Source of the DNA: Lachnospiraceae bacterium
Lineage (GTDB): Bacteria; Bacillota; Clostridia; Lachnospirales; Lachnospiraceae
DNA length: 64,000 nucleotides
NCBI GenBank assembly: GCA_017556805.1
Contig: JAFYMC010000013.1
Coordinates: forward strand, 1 to 64,000
Reading direction: 5' to 3'
The position numbers were made by a program, and so were the translations under genes. This document shows positions 43,231-51,794 of the stretch, piece by piece; the first letter of the stretch is position 1, and the number at the start of each line of letters is the position of its first letter. The notes under the pieces were generated by a model. That model worked only from the letters and a program-made list of their open reading frames with translations. It was not told the DNA's origin and did not search any database.

Positions 43231-45132
43231 TTATTCCTGCTTTTGCGCTTTTCTCTGACGCTTATCCTCGTACATCCGGCTGTCACTGATTTCCAATGCC
43301 TTCGCAAGGGCTATCTTAGAAGCATCTTTCACCTCATACAAGCCACAGCTGACCTCCGCATCGTACGGCTGCCCGCTCTGCGCATTGATCCGCACCAGTT
43401 CCTCTCGAACCTCTTTTATAATATCCTCACCGTCGCTCGGCTGTTCCATTCTGCATACTACCACAAACTCATCACCGCCGGTACGTGCCACCACAATATG
43501 CTCCCTGCGTTCCGAAACTTTCGTAAGTGCGGATCCTACTCTGCAAAGGGCATCGTCTCCCGCGGAATGTCCGTAAGCATCGTTTATCTTTTTCAGATTA
43601 TCCATATCGATACTGATAACCGCAATCCGCTTTCTGAGGAACATGGAATCGCTGTAAATCTTACGGGCCTTCTCCTCAAATCCCCGCCGGTTACTGATAC
43701 CGGTGAGCGTATCTTCTTTGTACAAACGTTTAATATCATTCATGGCATCCAGACGCTCATGTAAGAAATAATTCTCCAGAGCTACCGCAAAGTTCATTGC
43801 CCACGGCTGCATGAAATCATTATAATGTCCGTAATTATCAAAACATGCTGCCACATATCCCAAGTTATGATTTTTGTAATGTAACGGAACAAAATAGAAA
43901 CTGCCGTTTTCGATTTCCTGTCGTTCTTCCTCCGGCACCAGCTCCGAACGATCAAATTTTTTCTCAAAATACGAAAGAGTATTGTTCGGATTCTTTACGG
44001 CACGCAATACCATGGTCTTTGTATACTCAAAACGGGTCGTACCAAGGTTACGTTCCTCCTCCGTCAGTTTCTCCGACTCATCGCACAGACAAATCCACAT
44101 TTTCTTTGCATTGTTACGCAGATTGTACTTATGTACCACATTTAACAGTTCTGCCTCATCCGTAACGCCTTCCAAATCAGAATTCATAAAAACCGTCTGG
44201 TGATTAATATCCTTCCGTTCCTCCAGTTCCTTGATCAGGCTGTGCCATTTGTTGGTTACCTTATGACGCATACAACCACAGGTCCCGCGGTATTTATCCT
44301 GCGTAGAAATGAACTGGGTCTTCTCCGGCTTCATTCCGTGGACAACTTCATCAATCAAATCCACCGCCCGTTCCGCCATTTCTTCGAAATTTACGGAAAC
44401 CGTCGTAAGCGGAGGCTCCGCATGCTGCGCCTCCACCAAATCATCAAATCCGGATACACAAATTTCCTCCGGTACACGAATGCCTCGTTCGCTCAGTTCA
44501 CTCGTCACCGCCAGCGCCATATAGTCATTGGCGCATATAATCGCCTGTGGATACATGGTGGTCCGGGTAGACAAAAAGTGATCCACTGCAGGCTTTGCAA
44601 AGGTCTTCCAATAGTTCCCGTAATATATCATATCGTCCGTCACCGGAATCCCGGCCTCTTCCATCACACGCTTAAAGCATTCAAACCGTAAGCGGGCATC
44701 TTCCAGCTCCATACGACCGGTCATAAAACAAATATCCCGGAACTTATGTACTTCAATAAAATGACGGATAATCCGTTCCATGGACACTCTCTCGTCAACC
44801 CTGACATTGTAAAACCCTTCCACAGGTTCACGCAAAGAGACCACCGGACAGGACAACCCTCTCAGCTTACGGATAAGCGCCTCTCCTCCGTCGGAAATAT
44901 TAAGCGAATCCAACGCAATTATGATACCGTCAAACTGGGAATAATCCGGCAAGGAATAAATCTGCTGTTCCCCGACGCTGTATAACAAATTATCTCCGTG
45001 GGAATTGAATGTCGTAAAAAAGTACACATCATAACCATATTCTTCTGCCTTCATGCTGATGGCACGACATACTCTGCTGGAAAAATTAAATGTTATACTA
45101 CCGATTATAACGCCTATTTTCTTCCGTTTCAT
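43231..45132 (-). CDS. Diguanylate cyclase with LacI-like sensor domain
   Basis: A 633-residue cytoplasmic protein. Residues 1-275 form a periplasmic-binding-protein/LacI-type domain (KIGVIIGSITFNFSSRVCRAI, then IICANDYMALAVTSELSERG, VSGFDDL), but without the N-terminal DNA-binding helix-turn-helix of LacI regulators. A middle region (about 300-450) looks like a GAF/linker, and the C-terminus is a GGDEF domain (LTGISNRRGFEEK, RTGGDEFVVV near 549-558). The catalytic GGDEF is intact, so it should make c-di-GMP in response to a ligand, probably a sugar. It overlaps the HPt gene by 4 bases (ATGA), so the two act together. Confidence 0.9.
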   Translation of the reverse strand: MKRKKIGVIIGSITFNFSSRVCRAISMKAEEYGYDVYFFTTFNSHGDNLLYSVGEQQIYSLPDYSQFDGIIIALDSLNISDGGEALIRKLRGLSCPVVSLREPVEGFYNVRVDERVSMERIIRHFIEVHKFRDICFMTGRMELEDARLRFECFKRVMEEAGIPVTDDMIYYGNYWKTFAKPAVDHFLSTRTTMYPQAIICANDYMALAVTSELSERGIRVPEEICVSGFDDLVEAQHAEPPLTTVSVNFEEMAERAVDLIDEVVHGMKPEKTQFISTQDKYRGTCGCMRHKVTNKWHSLIKELEERKDINHQTVFMNSDLEGVTDEAELLNVVHKYNLRNNAKKMWICLCDESEKLTEEERNLGTTRFEYTKTMVLRAVKNPNNTLSYFEKKFDRSELVPEEERQEIENGSFYFVPLHYKNHNLGYVAACFDNYGHYNDFMQPWAMNFAVALENYFLHERLDAMNDIKRLYKEDTLTGISNRRGFEEKARKIYSDSMFLRKRIAVISIDMDNLKKINDAYGHSAGDDALCRVGSALTKVSERREHIVVARTGGDEFVVVCRMEQPSDGEDIIKEVREELVRINAQSGQPYDAEVSCGLYEVKDASKIALAKALEISDSRMYEDKRQRKAQKQE

Positions 45133-45482
45133 TCCGCATCACCGATCCTTTCGATAATTTGTAGGTATTCCTCTTTCAACTGTCCGTACCGTTCTTTTGC
45201 CGTATCCCAATCCTGTACCTTTAATGCCTGCAATACCGCCATCGCCTTTGTCGCGGCGGAATCAAAGCCGAAATTAGCCAAATTTCCTTTCAGACGGTGT
45301 ACCGTTCCGTAAAACTCTTTCTCCTCCCGTGCTGCCAGGGCCGCATCCATCTCTTTGATAATTTCTTCTCCCGGAAACAGAAGGACACACTCCTCCCATA
45401 ACGACATCTGACCTGCCATCCGCACAATCAATTGTTCTTCGTCACCGATGAACGTCTGCATTCTTCGATATAATTCCGACAT
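45129..45482 (-). CDS. HPt (histidine phosphotransfer) protein
   Basis: A 117-residue helical protein. HRLKGNLANFGF holds the phosphorylatable His (about residue 60) in the HPt pattern H..KG...N.G, and the flanking helices (EEQLIVRMAGQMSL, LQALKVQDWDTAKERYGQL) fit a four-helix bundle. The start at 45482 is after GAGAGGTG; the frame stays open to 45980 but that part is the antisense of the dipeptidase gene. Its stop overlaps the ATG of the diguanylate cyclase. No histidine kinase or response regulator is in view, so its partners are elsewhere. Confidence 0.85.
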   Translation of the reverse strand: MSELYRRMQTFIGDEEQLIVRMAGQMSLWEECVLLFPGEEIIKEMDAALAAREEKEFYGTVHRLKGNLANFGFDSAATKAMAVLQALKVQDWDTAKERYGQLKEEYLQIIERIGDAE

Positions 45483-45512
45483 TAAGGTACACCTCTCCAT
45501 TGTTCTACTATC

Positions 45513-45541
45513 ATTATACCTCATTTTTTGCTGTTTGTCCA
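45513..45541 (-). promoter_or_regulatory. Promoter of the HPt-diguanylate cyclase operon
   Basis: Minus strand TGGACA (45536-45541) and TATAAT (45513-45518), 17 bases apart. The transcript would start about 25 bases before the HPt start. Confidence 0.8.
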
Positions 45542-45588
45542 CGAATTCTGTGCATATAGTATTATAACTCTCTACTGCGGTACCGATT

Positions 45589-46611
45589 ATGTCTCCTATC
45601 ATTGATTTACACTGCGATACATTGTATCGTCTGTCCTCCGGGCCGGAACGTTTCTTTTCCCCTAACGGCACAGAAAGCTCCTCTGTTTCTTTCGCCGGCC
45701 TGCAAAGCGCCCATAGCCTCCTGCAATGCTTTGCTCTGTTTACGGACCTTTGCGAATTATCCTCCCCGGACCCTTTGTCCCCTCTTAAAAACCAGCTGGA
45801 CTGTTTCCGTACAATACTCGGCAAATCCGAAGGACAACTCCACCAAGTCAAAACCGTCTCCGACCTTATAACGTGCATGAACCGGCAAAAAAACGGAGTC
45901 CTTCTCTCCATGGAAGAAAGCTGCCTGTCGGAGCATCCTGTGTCTCTCCTTCCTAAGTTCTTTGACCTTGGAGTCCGCATGGCAACCCTTACCTGGGATT
46001 ATTCTACCATTTTAGCTTCTTCCGCAGTGAATGCGCCTCCTCATCCTCTTCCAAACCGTCATCTCTTTCCGGCTGCCTTCTCCCGGATTCCGGAAGCCTA
46101 TCCCGGACTGACCCCCGCAGGGTTTGATTTTCTTTCGGAAGCGGAACGCCTGGGCATCCTGATTGACGTGTCCCATCTGTCCGATGCCGGTTTCCGGGAC
46201 GTTGCCACCCATAGCAAACGACCATTCCTCGCCAGTCATTCCAATGCCCGTTCCGTTTGTAACGTTCCTCGTAATCTCACCGACGATATGCTACGTACCC
46301 TGGCCCGGCAGGGCGGTCTTACCGGTCTATGTCTCCACGAACCCTTCCTTTCACCGGGGCCTCTTACCAAGGATAATGTCACGGAGGCTTTGATTGCCCA
46401 TATCTCCCATATCTTTCACGTAGGCGGTTCGGAAGTACTTGCCCTTGGCACGGATTTTGACGGTATGCCGGGCAACTGCGCCATACCGGACATTTCCCGG
46501 CTTCCTCTTTTTGCGGAGCAACTGAAAAAGGCCGGATTCACCTCCGGCCAGATTGACAATCTTTTTTACAAAAACGCATTGCGGTTCTTTAAAGAAAACT
46601 TGCCCGCATGA
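45589..46611 (+). CDS. Membrane dipeptidase (peptidase family M19)
   Basis: A 340-residue zinc peptidase of the renal dipeptidase family: DLHCDTL (HxD zinc ligands, residues 6-12), LSMEES (bridging Glu), DVSHLSDAGF and ASHSNARSVC (zinc His), and GTDFDGMPG. It cleaves dipeptides including D-amino-acid forms; most likely cytoplasmic because no signal is present. Divergent from the HPt operon. The ATG has no clear ribosome site (ACTGCGGTACCGATT), so translation start strength is uncertain and leaderless initiation cannot be excluded. Confidence 0.92.
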   Translation: MSPIIDLHCDTLYRLSSGPERFFSPNGTESSSVSFAGLQSAHSLLQCFALFTDLCELSSPDPLSPLKNQLDCFRTILGKSEGQLHQVKTVSDLITCMNRQKNGVLLSMEESCLSEHPVSLLPKFFDLGVRMATLTWDYSTILASSAVNAPPHPLPNRHLFPAAFSRIPEAYPGLTPAGFDFLSEAERLGILIDVSHLSDAGFRDVATHSKRPFLASHSNARSVCNVPRNLTDDMLRTLARQGGLTGLCLHEPFLSPGPLTKDNVTEALIAHISHIFHVGGSEVLALGTDFDGMPGNCAIPDISRLPLFAEQLKKAGFTSGQIDNLFYKNALRFFKENLPA

Positions 46612-46648
46612 CTTTCCTTTGTGTGCATGCGGTGCTTTGCACGTAGAA

Positions 46649-46678
46649 AGCCCCGGAATCCTTTCGGATACCGGGGCT
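46649..46678 (-). terminator. Terminator after the tRNA-Leu genes
   Basis: Stem AGCCCCGG-ATCC / GGAT-CCGGGGCT with a TTTC loop, followed on the minus strand by TTCTACG. It lies 9 bases past the tRNA. Confidence 0.7.
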
Positions 46679-46686
46679 GTAAGTAA

Positions 46687-46769
46687 TGCGGAAAAAGGGA
46701 CTTGAACCCTCACGGTCGGGGACCACATGATCCTTAGTCATGCCTGTCTGCCAATTCCAGCATTTCCGC
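46687..46769 (-). tRNA. tRNA-Leu (AAG)
   Basis: Cloverleaf read on the minus strand: acceptor GCGGAAA / TTTCCGC, D-arm AATTGGCAGA, anticodon stem CATGA / TCATG with loop CTAAGGA (anticodon AAG, with U33), long variable arm GTCCCCGACCG typical of leucine, T-arm GAGGGTTCAAGTCCCTT, discriminator A. The 3' CCA is not encoded. Confidence 0.9.
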
Positions 46770-46811
46770 ATATAATACGCACCTCGCAGAACACTCTAGC
46801 ATACGGTACGA

Positions 46812-46895
46812 TGCAGTTGAGGGGACTTGAACCCCTACCCACGTACGTGGACATGAACCTGAATCATGCGCGTATGCCAATTCCGCCACAACTGC
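46812..46895 (-). tRNA. tRNA-Leu (CAG)
   Basis: Cloverleaf on the minus strand: acceptor GCAGTTG / CAACTGC, anticodon loop TTCAGGT (anticodon CAG) between CATGA and TCATG, long variable arm, T-arm AGGGGTTCAAGTCCCCT, discriminator A, no encoded CCA. First of the tandem Leu pair, 42 bases from the AAG gene. Confidence 0.92.
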
Positions 46896-46905
46896 GAACT
46901 GCCCT

Positions 46906-46937
46906 ATTATACTAACACCTTTTGTTCGAATTGTCAA
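46906..46937 (-). promoter_or_regulatory. Promoter of the tRNA-Leu pair
   Basis: Minus strand TTGACA (46932-46937) is followed after 17 bases by TAGTAT (46909-46914), and TATAAT overlaps it (46906-46911, 20-base spacing). Start would be a few bases before the tRNA. Confidence 0.7.
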
Positions 46938-46969
46938 CAACAATTTTAATTTTTTTTATTTTTTATAAA

Positions 46970-46995
46970 AAACCCGGATTCTAGCGCTTTCCGAA
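46970..46995 (-). terminator. Possible weak terminator of the coiled-coil protein gene
   Basis: On the minus strand TTCGGA pairs with TCCGGG around an 11-base loop and is followed by TTTTTT. The hairpin overlaps the stop of the gene and is weak. Confidence 0.3.
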
Positions 46996-47829
46996 GAACT
47001 TTTTGCCACCCTTCTTGGTCTGCTTTTCCTGCCCTTCCTGCTCGTCCTTCCAGTCGAAATACTCTCCGTCTAACTCCTCACTGCTCGGTAACACCGGTTC
47101 TACCACACCTTCGCCTTCCACCGTCGTTTCCTCTAAGGACTGGCTCGGTGTATACTTTTTCTTCTTACTCTGCTTCTTTCCGAAACCCTCCGGCATCTTC
47201 GGCTGTTCATTCACCTGTACCACAATCGGGGCCGACAGCTTCTGATTCAGCTCGGAAGCCGCTTCTGCCGCCGCAATCTCCGCCTTCTCTGCTTCAAGTT
47301 CCGCCTGACGCTTTATTTCCTCTTCCGTCAGGTTCTGTTTCTTTTCCTTTTCTTTATTCTGCTGTTCAATGAGGCGCAGATACTTCTTGGAATCCATCAT
47401 CAGACTCATCTGCGCCACCATGCTCTCTTCATTTTCCTGCAAATAGCGAAGCCCTTCCTCGTAGTTACGCAACGCCTCATTGTACTCCTTACGCAGGTTC
47501 TGACAAAGCTGCTCTGTGGTTTTGCGCATATCCATAAACATCTCTCTTGCATACAGCATAGATGCCGCATAGGTGTCCTCCGCCCGGCCCTTCGCCTCTT
47601 CTTTAATCCGGGCCATCTTGCGCTCATGCTCTGCCAGCGCGCGTTCTCTGGAGCTTACGGTACCCTCGTACTGCTCCATCAAATCATATACCGTATAATT
47701 CAGTTCCTCCAAGAGTTGGAAAATACGTTTTTTCGGAACAATCAAATCCTCCGACGAATATGCACTCTCTTCGCAATTAGATAACATCAAATAAATCTGC
47801 CGCATAATCTGCTCTAACTTTTCCTGCAT
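46981..47829 (-). CDS. Coiled-coil protein, DivIVA-like layout
   Basis: A 282-residue cytoplasmic protein. Residues about 20-175 are a long coiled coil (MARIKEEAKGRAEDTYAASM, EMFMDMRKTTEQLCQNLRKE); residues 175-205 are Glu/Ala-rich; the tail is acidic and ends with a lysine-rich GKKFFGKR. The plan is that of DivIVA-type or cell-division scaffold proteins, but the canonical DivIVA N-terminal motif is not evident. It starts after AAAGGAGG and lies 13 bases after the lipoprotein gene, so the two are co-transcribed. Confidence 0.65.
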   Translation of the reverse strand: MQEKLEQIMRQIYLMLSNCEESAYSSEDLIVPKKRIFQLLEELNYTVYDLMEQYEGTVSSRERALAEHERKMARIKEEAKGRAEDTYAASMLYAREMFMDMRKTTEQLCQNLRKEYNEALRNYEEGLRYLQENEESMVAQMSLMMDSKKYLRLIEQQNKEKEKKQNLTEEEIKRQAELEAEKAEIAAAEAASELNQKLSAPIVVQVNEQPKMPEGFGKKQSKKKKYTPSQSLEETTVEGEGVVEPVLPSSEELDGEYFDWKDEQEGQEKQTKKGGKKFFGKR

Positions 47830-47842
47830 AAATCCTCCTTTG

Positions 47843-48652
47843 TTATTCCGCCGTAGTTACATCTCTCAGATAGAACTCATGACCTTCCGTCAGAGTTTCC
47901 TCGATTACCGTCGTCCGGGTCTCTACCCGCATCAAACGCACGGTTTCGTCCGTACTGCAATCGTATACTCTTCCCTCTATCTTATGTTTCCCGTCCGAAT
48001 ATAAGTACTTGTAATCGTTTTCCCGCTCTCTGCTGACATAACATTCCAACGAATCCCGGACCAAATCATCGAGAAACTGCTGCAACTCCTTTTCCTCTCC
48101 GATAATAGAGAACGAAACCTCTTTGTCTGCAGATGCCGTATAACGATATTCATACCTTCCCTCTGTCGCAATCAACTCTGACCGATCATATTTCCCGGAA
48201 AAGAAAACCTCCTTATTTCCGAAAAAATCCTCGGCACGCTGCCATCCGGACTGCAGTAAGGTATCGTATTCCGGCTGTCCGGTAGGCTCCGGAGTCGGAC
48301 TTCCGTCCGGACTCACCGTAACCGTAGGCTCTGCTACAGGCGTTGCACCGGGGTCCGTATCCGGTGTAATCTCCGGCAAACCGCTTAATGTAGGCTGCGG
48401 CGGTAACGTAACAACAGGCGCTCCCGTCGGGCCATCGGTAGGAGACACCACAGGCCCCTCCGTAACCGCCGGTTCACCGGTCGGCGCCGGTGTCTGCCCG
48501 GCCTCTGCCGTAGGAGAAGGTACCGGCGTATTCGTCACTCCCGGCTGTACCACCGGTTTTGTACACGAGGAAAGACAAAACAGCACGCCAAGAAAGAGAC
48601 CGGTACACACCGCTCTCTTTCCCTGTATCAAGCAAAACCGTCTTCTGTGCAT
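47843..48652 (-). CDS. Lipoprotein with Pro/Thr-rich linker
   Basis: A 269-residue lipoprotein (LSSC lipobox, about residue 30). A proline- and threonine-rich linker (about 32-125; PTGEP, SPTDGPTG, GSPTPEPTGQ) acts as a spacer in the wall, followed by an outer domain of about 140 residues (DTLLQSGWQRAEDFFGNKEVFFSGKYDRSEL, then VRLMRVETRTTVIEETLTEGHEFYLRD). No catalytic motif; function unknown. It starts after GGGAGGAG. Operon with the coiled-coil gene that follows. Confidence 0.7.
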   Translation of the reverse strand: MHRRRFCLIQGKRAVCTGLFLGVLFCLSSCTKPVVQPGVTNTPVPSPTAEAGQTPAPTGEPAVTEGPVVSPTDGPTGAPVVTLPPQPTLSGLPEITPDTDPGATPVAEPTVTVSPDGSPTPEPTGQPEYDTLLQSGWQRAEDFFGNKEVFFSGKYDRSELIATEGRYEYRYTASADKEVSFSIIGEEKELQQFLDDLVRDSLECYVSRERENDYKYLYSDGKHKIEGRVYDCSTDETVRLMRVETRTTVIEETLTEGHEFYLRDVTTAE

Positions 48653-48723
48653 CCCCGTCTCTCCTCCCTGGCTTTTTCTTTATTGTATCGCATTCCCCCG
48701 TCTGTGACAAGGGATAAAATTTC

Positions 48724-49896
48724 CTATTCTTTTACAATGAGACTGCGGTATGAGGTACCGGCAATGCCTCCGAAAATGCCGAACCAGTCCAGCACGGTAG
48801 CTCCGGTATCCGCAAAGCACTCTCTGGTGCTCATATCCACATTTTCCTTTATCTCCGGTCCGACCGCTACCACCGGGATATATTCTCTGGAATGGTCCGT
48901 AGACGGTGTTAACGGGTCACAGCCGTGGTCCGCCGTAATCAAAAGAAGGTCTCCCTCGCGAAGCTTAGCAAGCAATCGCGGAAGCTGTGCATCAAAATAG
49001 GTCAATGCCTTTCCGTACCCTTCCGGGTCATTCCGATGCCCGTATTTGGAATCGAAATCCACCAGATTCACAAAACAAAGACCGTCGAAATCCTTATCGC
49101 CGTAGGCAATCATCTTCTCGATTCCGTCTTCGTTGCCGGAGGTTCGGACAAACTCCGTAATTCCGCTTCCGGCAAAAATATCGTTAATCTTTCCGACACC
49201 GATGACATCATAGCCGTTGTCGGCCAAAATATTAAGCATAGTTCGCTCCGGCGGCACGAGTGAATAATCATGACGTCTTGAGGTCCGCGTAAACGGCCAC
49301 TCCCCTTCAAACGGGCGGGCAATGACACGGCCCACACCGTAGGCTCCCTGACACAATCCCCTGGCAATCTCGCAATACCGGTACAACTCCTCCACCGGCA
49401 CCACCGCCACATGGGCTGCAATCTGGAATACACTGTCCGCAGAGGTATATACAATCAGTGCCCCGGTCTCCATATGCTCTCTTCCGTAATCCCGGATCAC
49501 ATCTGTTCCGGAATACGGCTTATTACAAAGCACCTTCCGGCCGGTCCGCTCGGAAAACTCGATGAGCAGCTCCTGCGGGAACCCTCCCGGGAAGGTCGGA
49601 AGCGGACGCTCGGAAATAATGCCCGCAATTTCCCAATGACCGATGGTGGTATCCTTTCCCTTGGATGCCTCCTTCATTCTGCCGTAAGCACCCTTCGGAG
49701 CTTCGTTTCCTTTCTTTAAGTGTTTCACACCTTCGATATCAAACAAGCCCAGTTTCTCCATATTCGGCATAGCAAATTCGGAATAGGTTGCTGCTGCCGC
49801 CAGCGTATTGCTTCCCTCATCTCCGTATAACTCCGCATCCGGCAAAGCCCCGATGCCCACACTGTCCAGTACTACCAAAAATACCCGTCGTCCCAT
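48724..49896 (-). CDS. deoB: Phosphopentomutase
   Basis: A 390-residue enzyme of the alkaline phosphatase superfamily that interconverts ribose-1-P/5-P and deoxyribose-1-P/5-P in nucleoside salvage. Key stretches: VVLDSVGIGALPDA (metal Asp, residues 7-20), GKDTTIGHWEIAG (the phospho-Thr at about residue 80), the cap part with NKPYSGTDVIRDYG, and LLITADHGCDPLTPSTDHSREY (metal-binding Asp/His, near 330-350). The length and all motifs are typical. ACGGAGG precedes the ATG. No other deo gene is beside it. Confidence 0.96.
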   Translation of the reverse strand: MGRRVFLVVLDSVGIGALPDAELYGDEGSNTLAAAATYSEFAMPNMEKLGLFDIEGVKHLKKGNEAPKGAYGRMKEASKGKDTTIGHWEIAGIISERPLPTFPGGFPQELLIEFSERTGRKVLCNKPYSGTDVIRDYGREHMETGALIVYTSADSVFQIAAHVAVVPVEELYRYCEIARGLCQGAYGVGRVIARPFEGEWPFTRTSRRHDYSLVPPERTMLNILADNGYDVIGVGKINDIFAGSGITEFVRTSGNEDGIEKMIAYGDKDFDGLCFVNLVDFDSKYGHRNDPEGYGKALTYFDAQLPRLLAKLREGDLLLITADHGCDPLTPSTDHSREYIPVVAVGPEIKENVDMSTRECFADTGATVLDWFGIFGGIAGTSYRSLIVKE

Positions 49897-49988
49897 AATT
49901 ACCTCCGTCTGATTTTCCTTCCCTTAGTTTTACCCCGAACGAATTCTTTATGCAATTATTAACTTTTTCGAAATTCGATTCCGTCATC

Positions 49989-50017
49989 TTGTTTCGCACC
50001 TTGAAATATGTTAAAAT
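49989..50017 (+). promoter_or_regulatory. Promoter of the PAP2 gene
   Basis: TTGTTT (49989-49994) and TAAAAT (50012-50017) with 17-base spacing and an extended TG before the -10 box. Confidence 0.6.
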
Positions 50018-50075
50018 ACATAACGGAAACACCTAAAAATACTACCGCGATTTCAGGGTCGGAAGGAGTACTTTC

Positions 50076-50738
50076 ATGAAAGAATTCGTCAAAAAATATC
50101 GCCACGCGTGGCTGATTCTTACATATTTACCGATATACATGGTATGGTTTCTCCTTTTGGAGCGTTACATTACCAAAGACTATCACATCATTGAGTCAAC
50201 GCTTGATGCCTATATCCCGTTCAACGAACTTTTTATCGTTCCGTACCTGCTGTGGTTTCCGTTTATTGCGGTTTCCGTCCTTTACTTTATTTTCCGGGAC
50301 AGAACCGAATGTTACCGCCTTTCCGGTCTCCTGATTACGGGCATGACGGTATTCTTACTGGTTTCCACTTTCTATCCGAACGGTGTAGCCCTGCGTCCCG
50401 TACTTTCGGAGCTTAACCGCGACAATTTATTCCTCGACCTGGTAGCTGCCCTGCACAAAGCGGACACCTCTACCAACGTCTGTCCAAGTATTCATGTTTA
50501 CAATTCCCTTGCGGTGTGCTTTGCATTTTTTACATCCGCCCACTTAAAAGGAAAACGTCTGCTCAAAGCCGGCATCCTTATTCTGACGGTTCTTATTTGC
50601 ATGTCTACGGTGTTCTTAAAGCAGCACTCCGTCATCGACGTTATCTGGGCCGTTGCGATTATGGCCGTTGCCGCTCCGGCAATTTACGGGCGATGCCTTT
50701 TTAAAAAGGGACATCGCACCGGTACCGTTTCCGAATAA
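50076..50738 (+). CDS. PAP2 family membrane phosphatase
   Basis: A 220-residue integral membrane protein with six predicted membrane segments. CPSIHVYNS (about residues 140-148) and LKQHSVIDVIWA (about 186-197) give the PSxH and SxxxxxHxxxD parts of the PAP2 active site, although the first part K-x6-RP is not clear. Such proteins dephosphorylate lipid pyrophosphates (undecaprenyl-PP, phosphatidate) or inositol lipids. It is alone on the plus strand between divergent and convergent minus-strand genes. GGAAGGAG precedes the ATG. Confidence 0.85.
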   Translation: MKEFVKKYRHAWLILTYLPIYMVWFLLLERYITKDYHIIESTLDAYIPFNELFIVPYLLWFPFIAVSVLYFIFRDRTECYRLSGLLITGMTVFLLVSTFYPNGVALRPVLSELNRDNLFLDLVAALHKADTSTNVCPSIHVYNSLAVCFAFFTSAHLKGKRLLKAGILILTVLICMSTVFLKQHSVIDVIWAVAIMAVAAPAIYGRCLFKKGHRTGTVSE

Positions 50739-50741
50739 TTC

Positions 50742-51758
50742 CTAGTTAAACTTAAATATCTTTCGGGCCACTTCATACCCCACTTTAAAGAAGCCCTGGC
50801 CCGCTTTGCTGTCTGCTTTGGAGGACTGACCGAGAATGGTCATGCTAATCTTCCTGTACAATTTCTTATCATAGGCCTTTAAGTACTCCCACAACTCCTG
50901 CTTTTTCGCAAGATTCTCCTCCGTCCCGCTCTTTAACAAATAGATGGAGGAAATAGTCATCATAATACACAAATACTTAATCATGTAATTGCGCAACTTC
51001 TTTTCTTTGATTTTCCAGATATCATGAGCCTCAATCATAAGCTTTGTTACTCTCACCTGCTGGTCGATACGCTTAATCATATTGGCTTCCGTAACGGACT
51101 GGTCGTCTCTGCCGATAAAATAACGGTATAAATTCACATCCATATAGTACATGGACTTTACCGCCGGCAACGGCTGATACACAAAAATGTTATCTACATA
51201 GAAGGTGTGTTTCGGAAGACTTAAGCCACACTCCCTCAAAAGCTCCGTACGATAAATCACGGAGTGCATGAGAATATACTGTCCCTGACGGAAATGTCCC
51301 GTATCTGCCCAGGTAAACAGCTCATTCTGCGGCAGGGCACTGCGATACTGGATGACCTTCTTTTTTTCCTCTCCAACCTTCTCATACACATAGTTTGCAA
51401 TGAACATATCCGGCGCCGTTCCCTGCGCAAGCAGTTCCCTCAGCTTTGCCAAAATATCTGCAAGCGCCTTCTCCTTTACCCAGTCATCACTGTCCACAAC
51501 CTTCATGTACAAGCCCGTTGCATGAGCCAGACCGGTCATTACCGCATCTCCGTGTCCGCCGTTTTCCTTGTGCACCGCACGGACAATCCCCGGATACTTC
51601 TCTTCATACTGTTTTGCAACGGCAAGGGTATTATCGGAGGAACCGTCGTCCACCACAATAATCTCCATATCATCCCCGCCGGTAAGCAGAGACTGAATTG
51701 CCTTTTCCATATATGCTTCCGAATTATAACACGGTATTACCGCCGAAATCACTTTCAT
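50742..51758 (-). CDS. Glycosyltransferase family 2
   Basis: A 338-residue GT-A glycosyltransferase: IPCYNSEAYMEKAIQSLL (donor-binding strand, residues 8-25), IIVVDDGSSDNT (about 34-45), HKENGGHGDAVMTGL, and DSDDWV (the DxD, about 90-95). The C-terminal third is helical with an ending FKVGYEVARKIF. It transfers a sugar to an unknown acceptor, probably in cell-surface polysaccharide. Same strand and 36 bases after the 842-residue exported protein gene, so part of that unit. GAAAGAGG precedes the ATG. Confidence 0.9.
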   Translation of the reverse strand: MKVISAVIPCYNSEAYMEKAIQSLLTGGDDMEIIVVDDGSSDNTLAVAKQYEEKYPGIVRAVHKENGGHGDAVMTGLAHATGLYMKVVDSDDWVKEKALADILAKLRELLAQGTAPDMFIANYVYEKVGEEKKKVIQYRSALPQNELFTWADTGHFRQGQYILMHSVIYRTELLRECGLSLPKHTFYVDNIFVYQPLPAVKSMYYMDVNLYRYFIGRDDQSVTEANMIKRIDQQVRVTKLMIEAHDIWKIKEKKLRNYMIKYLCIMMTISSIYLLKSGTEENLAKKQELWEYLKAYDKKLYRKISMTILGQSSKADSKAGQGFFKVGYEVARKIFKFN

Positions 51759-51794
51759 AAAATCCTCTTTCCGCGCCTGTCGCGCCCCACTGTT

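Noticed and set aside
45483-45980. Extended N-terminus of the HPt gene
   Set aside because: The extra part is antisense to the dipeptidase gene and crosses the promoter at 45513-45541; the ribosome site marks 45482 as start.
47843-48710. Alternative minus-strand frame overlapping the Pro/Thr-rich lipoprotein
   Set aside because: It is a second reading of the repetitive linker; the lipoprotein frame has a signal peptide, lipobox and ribosome site.
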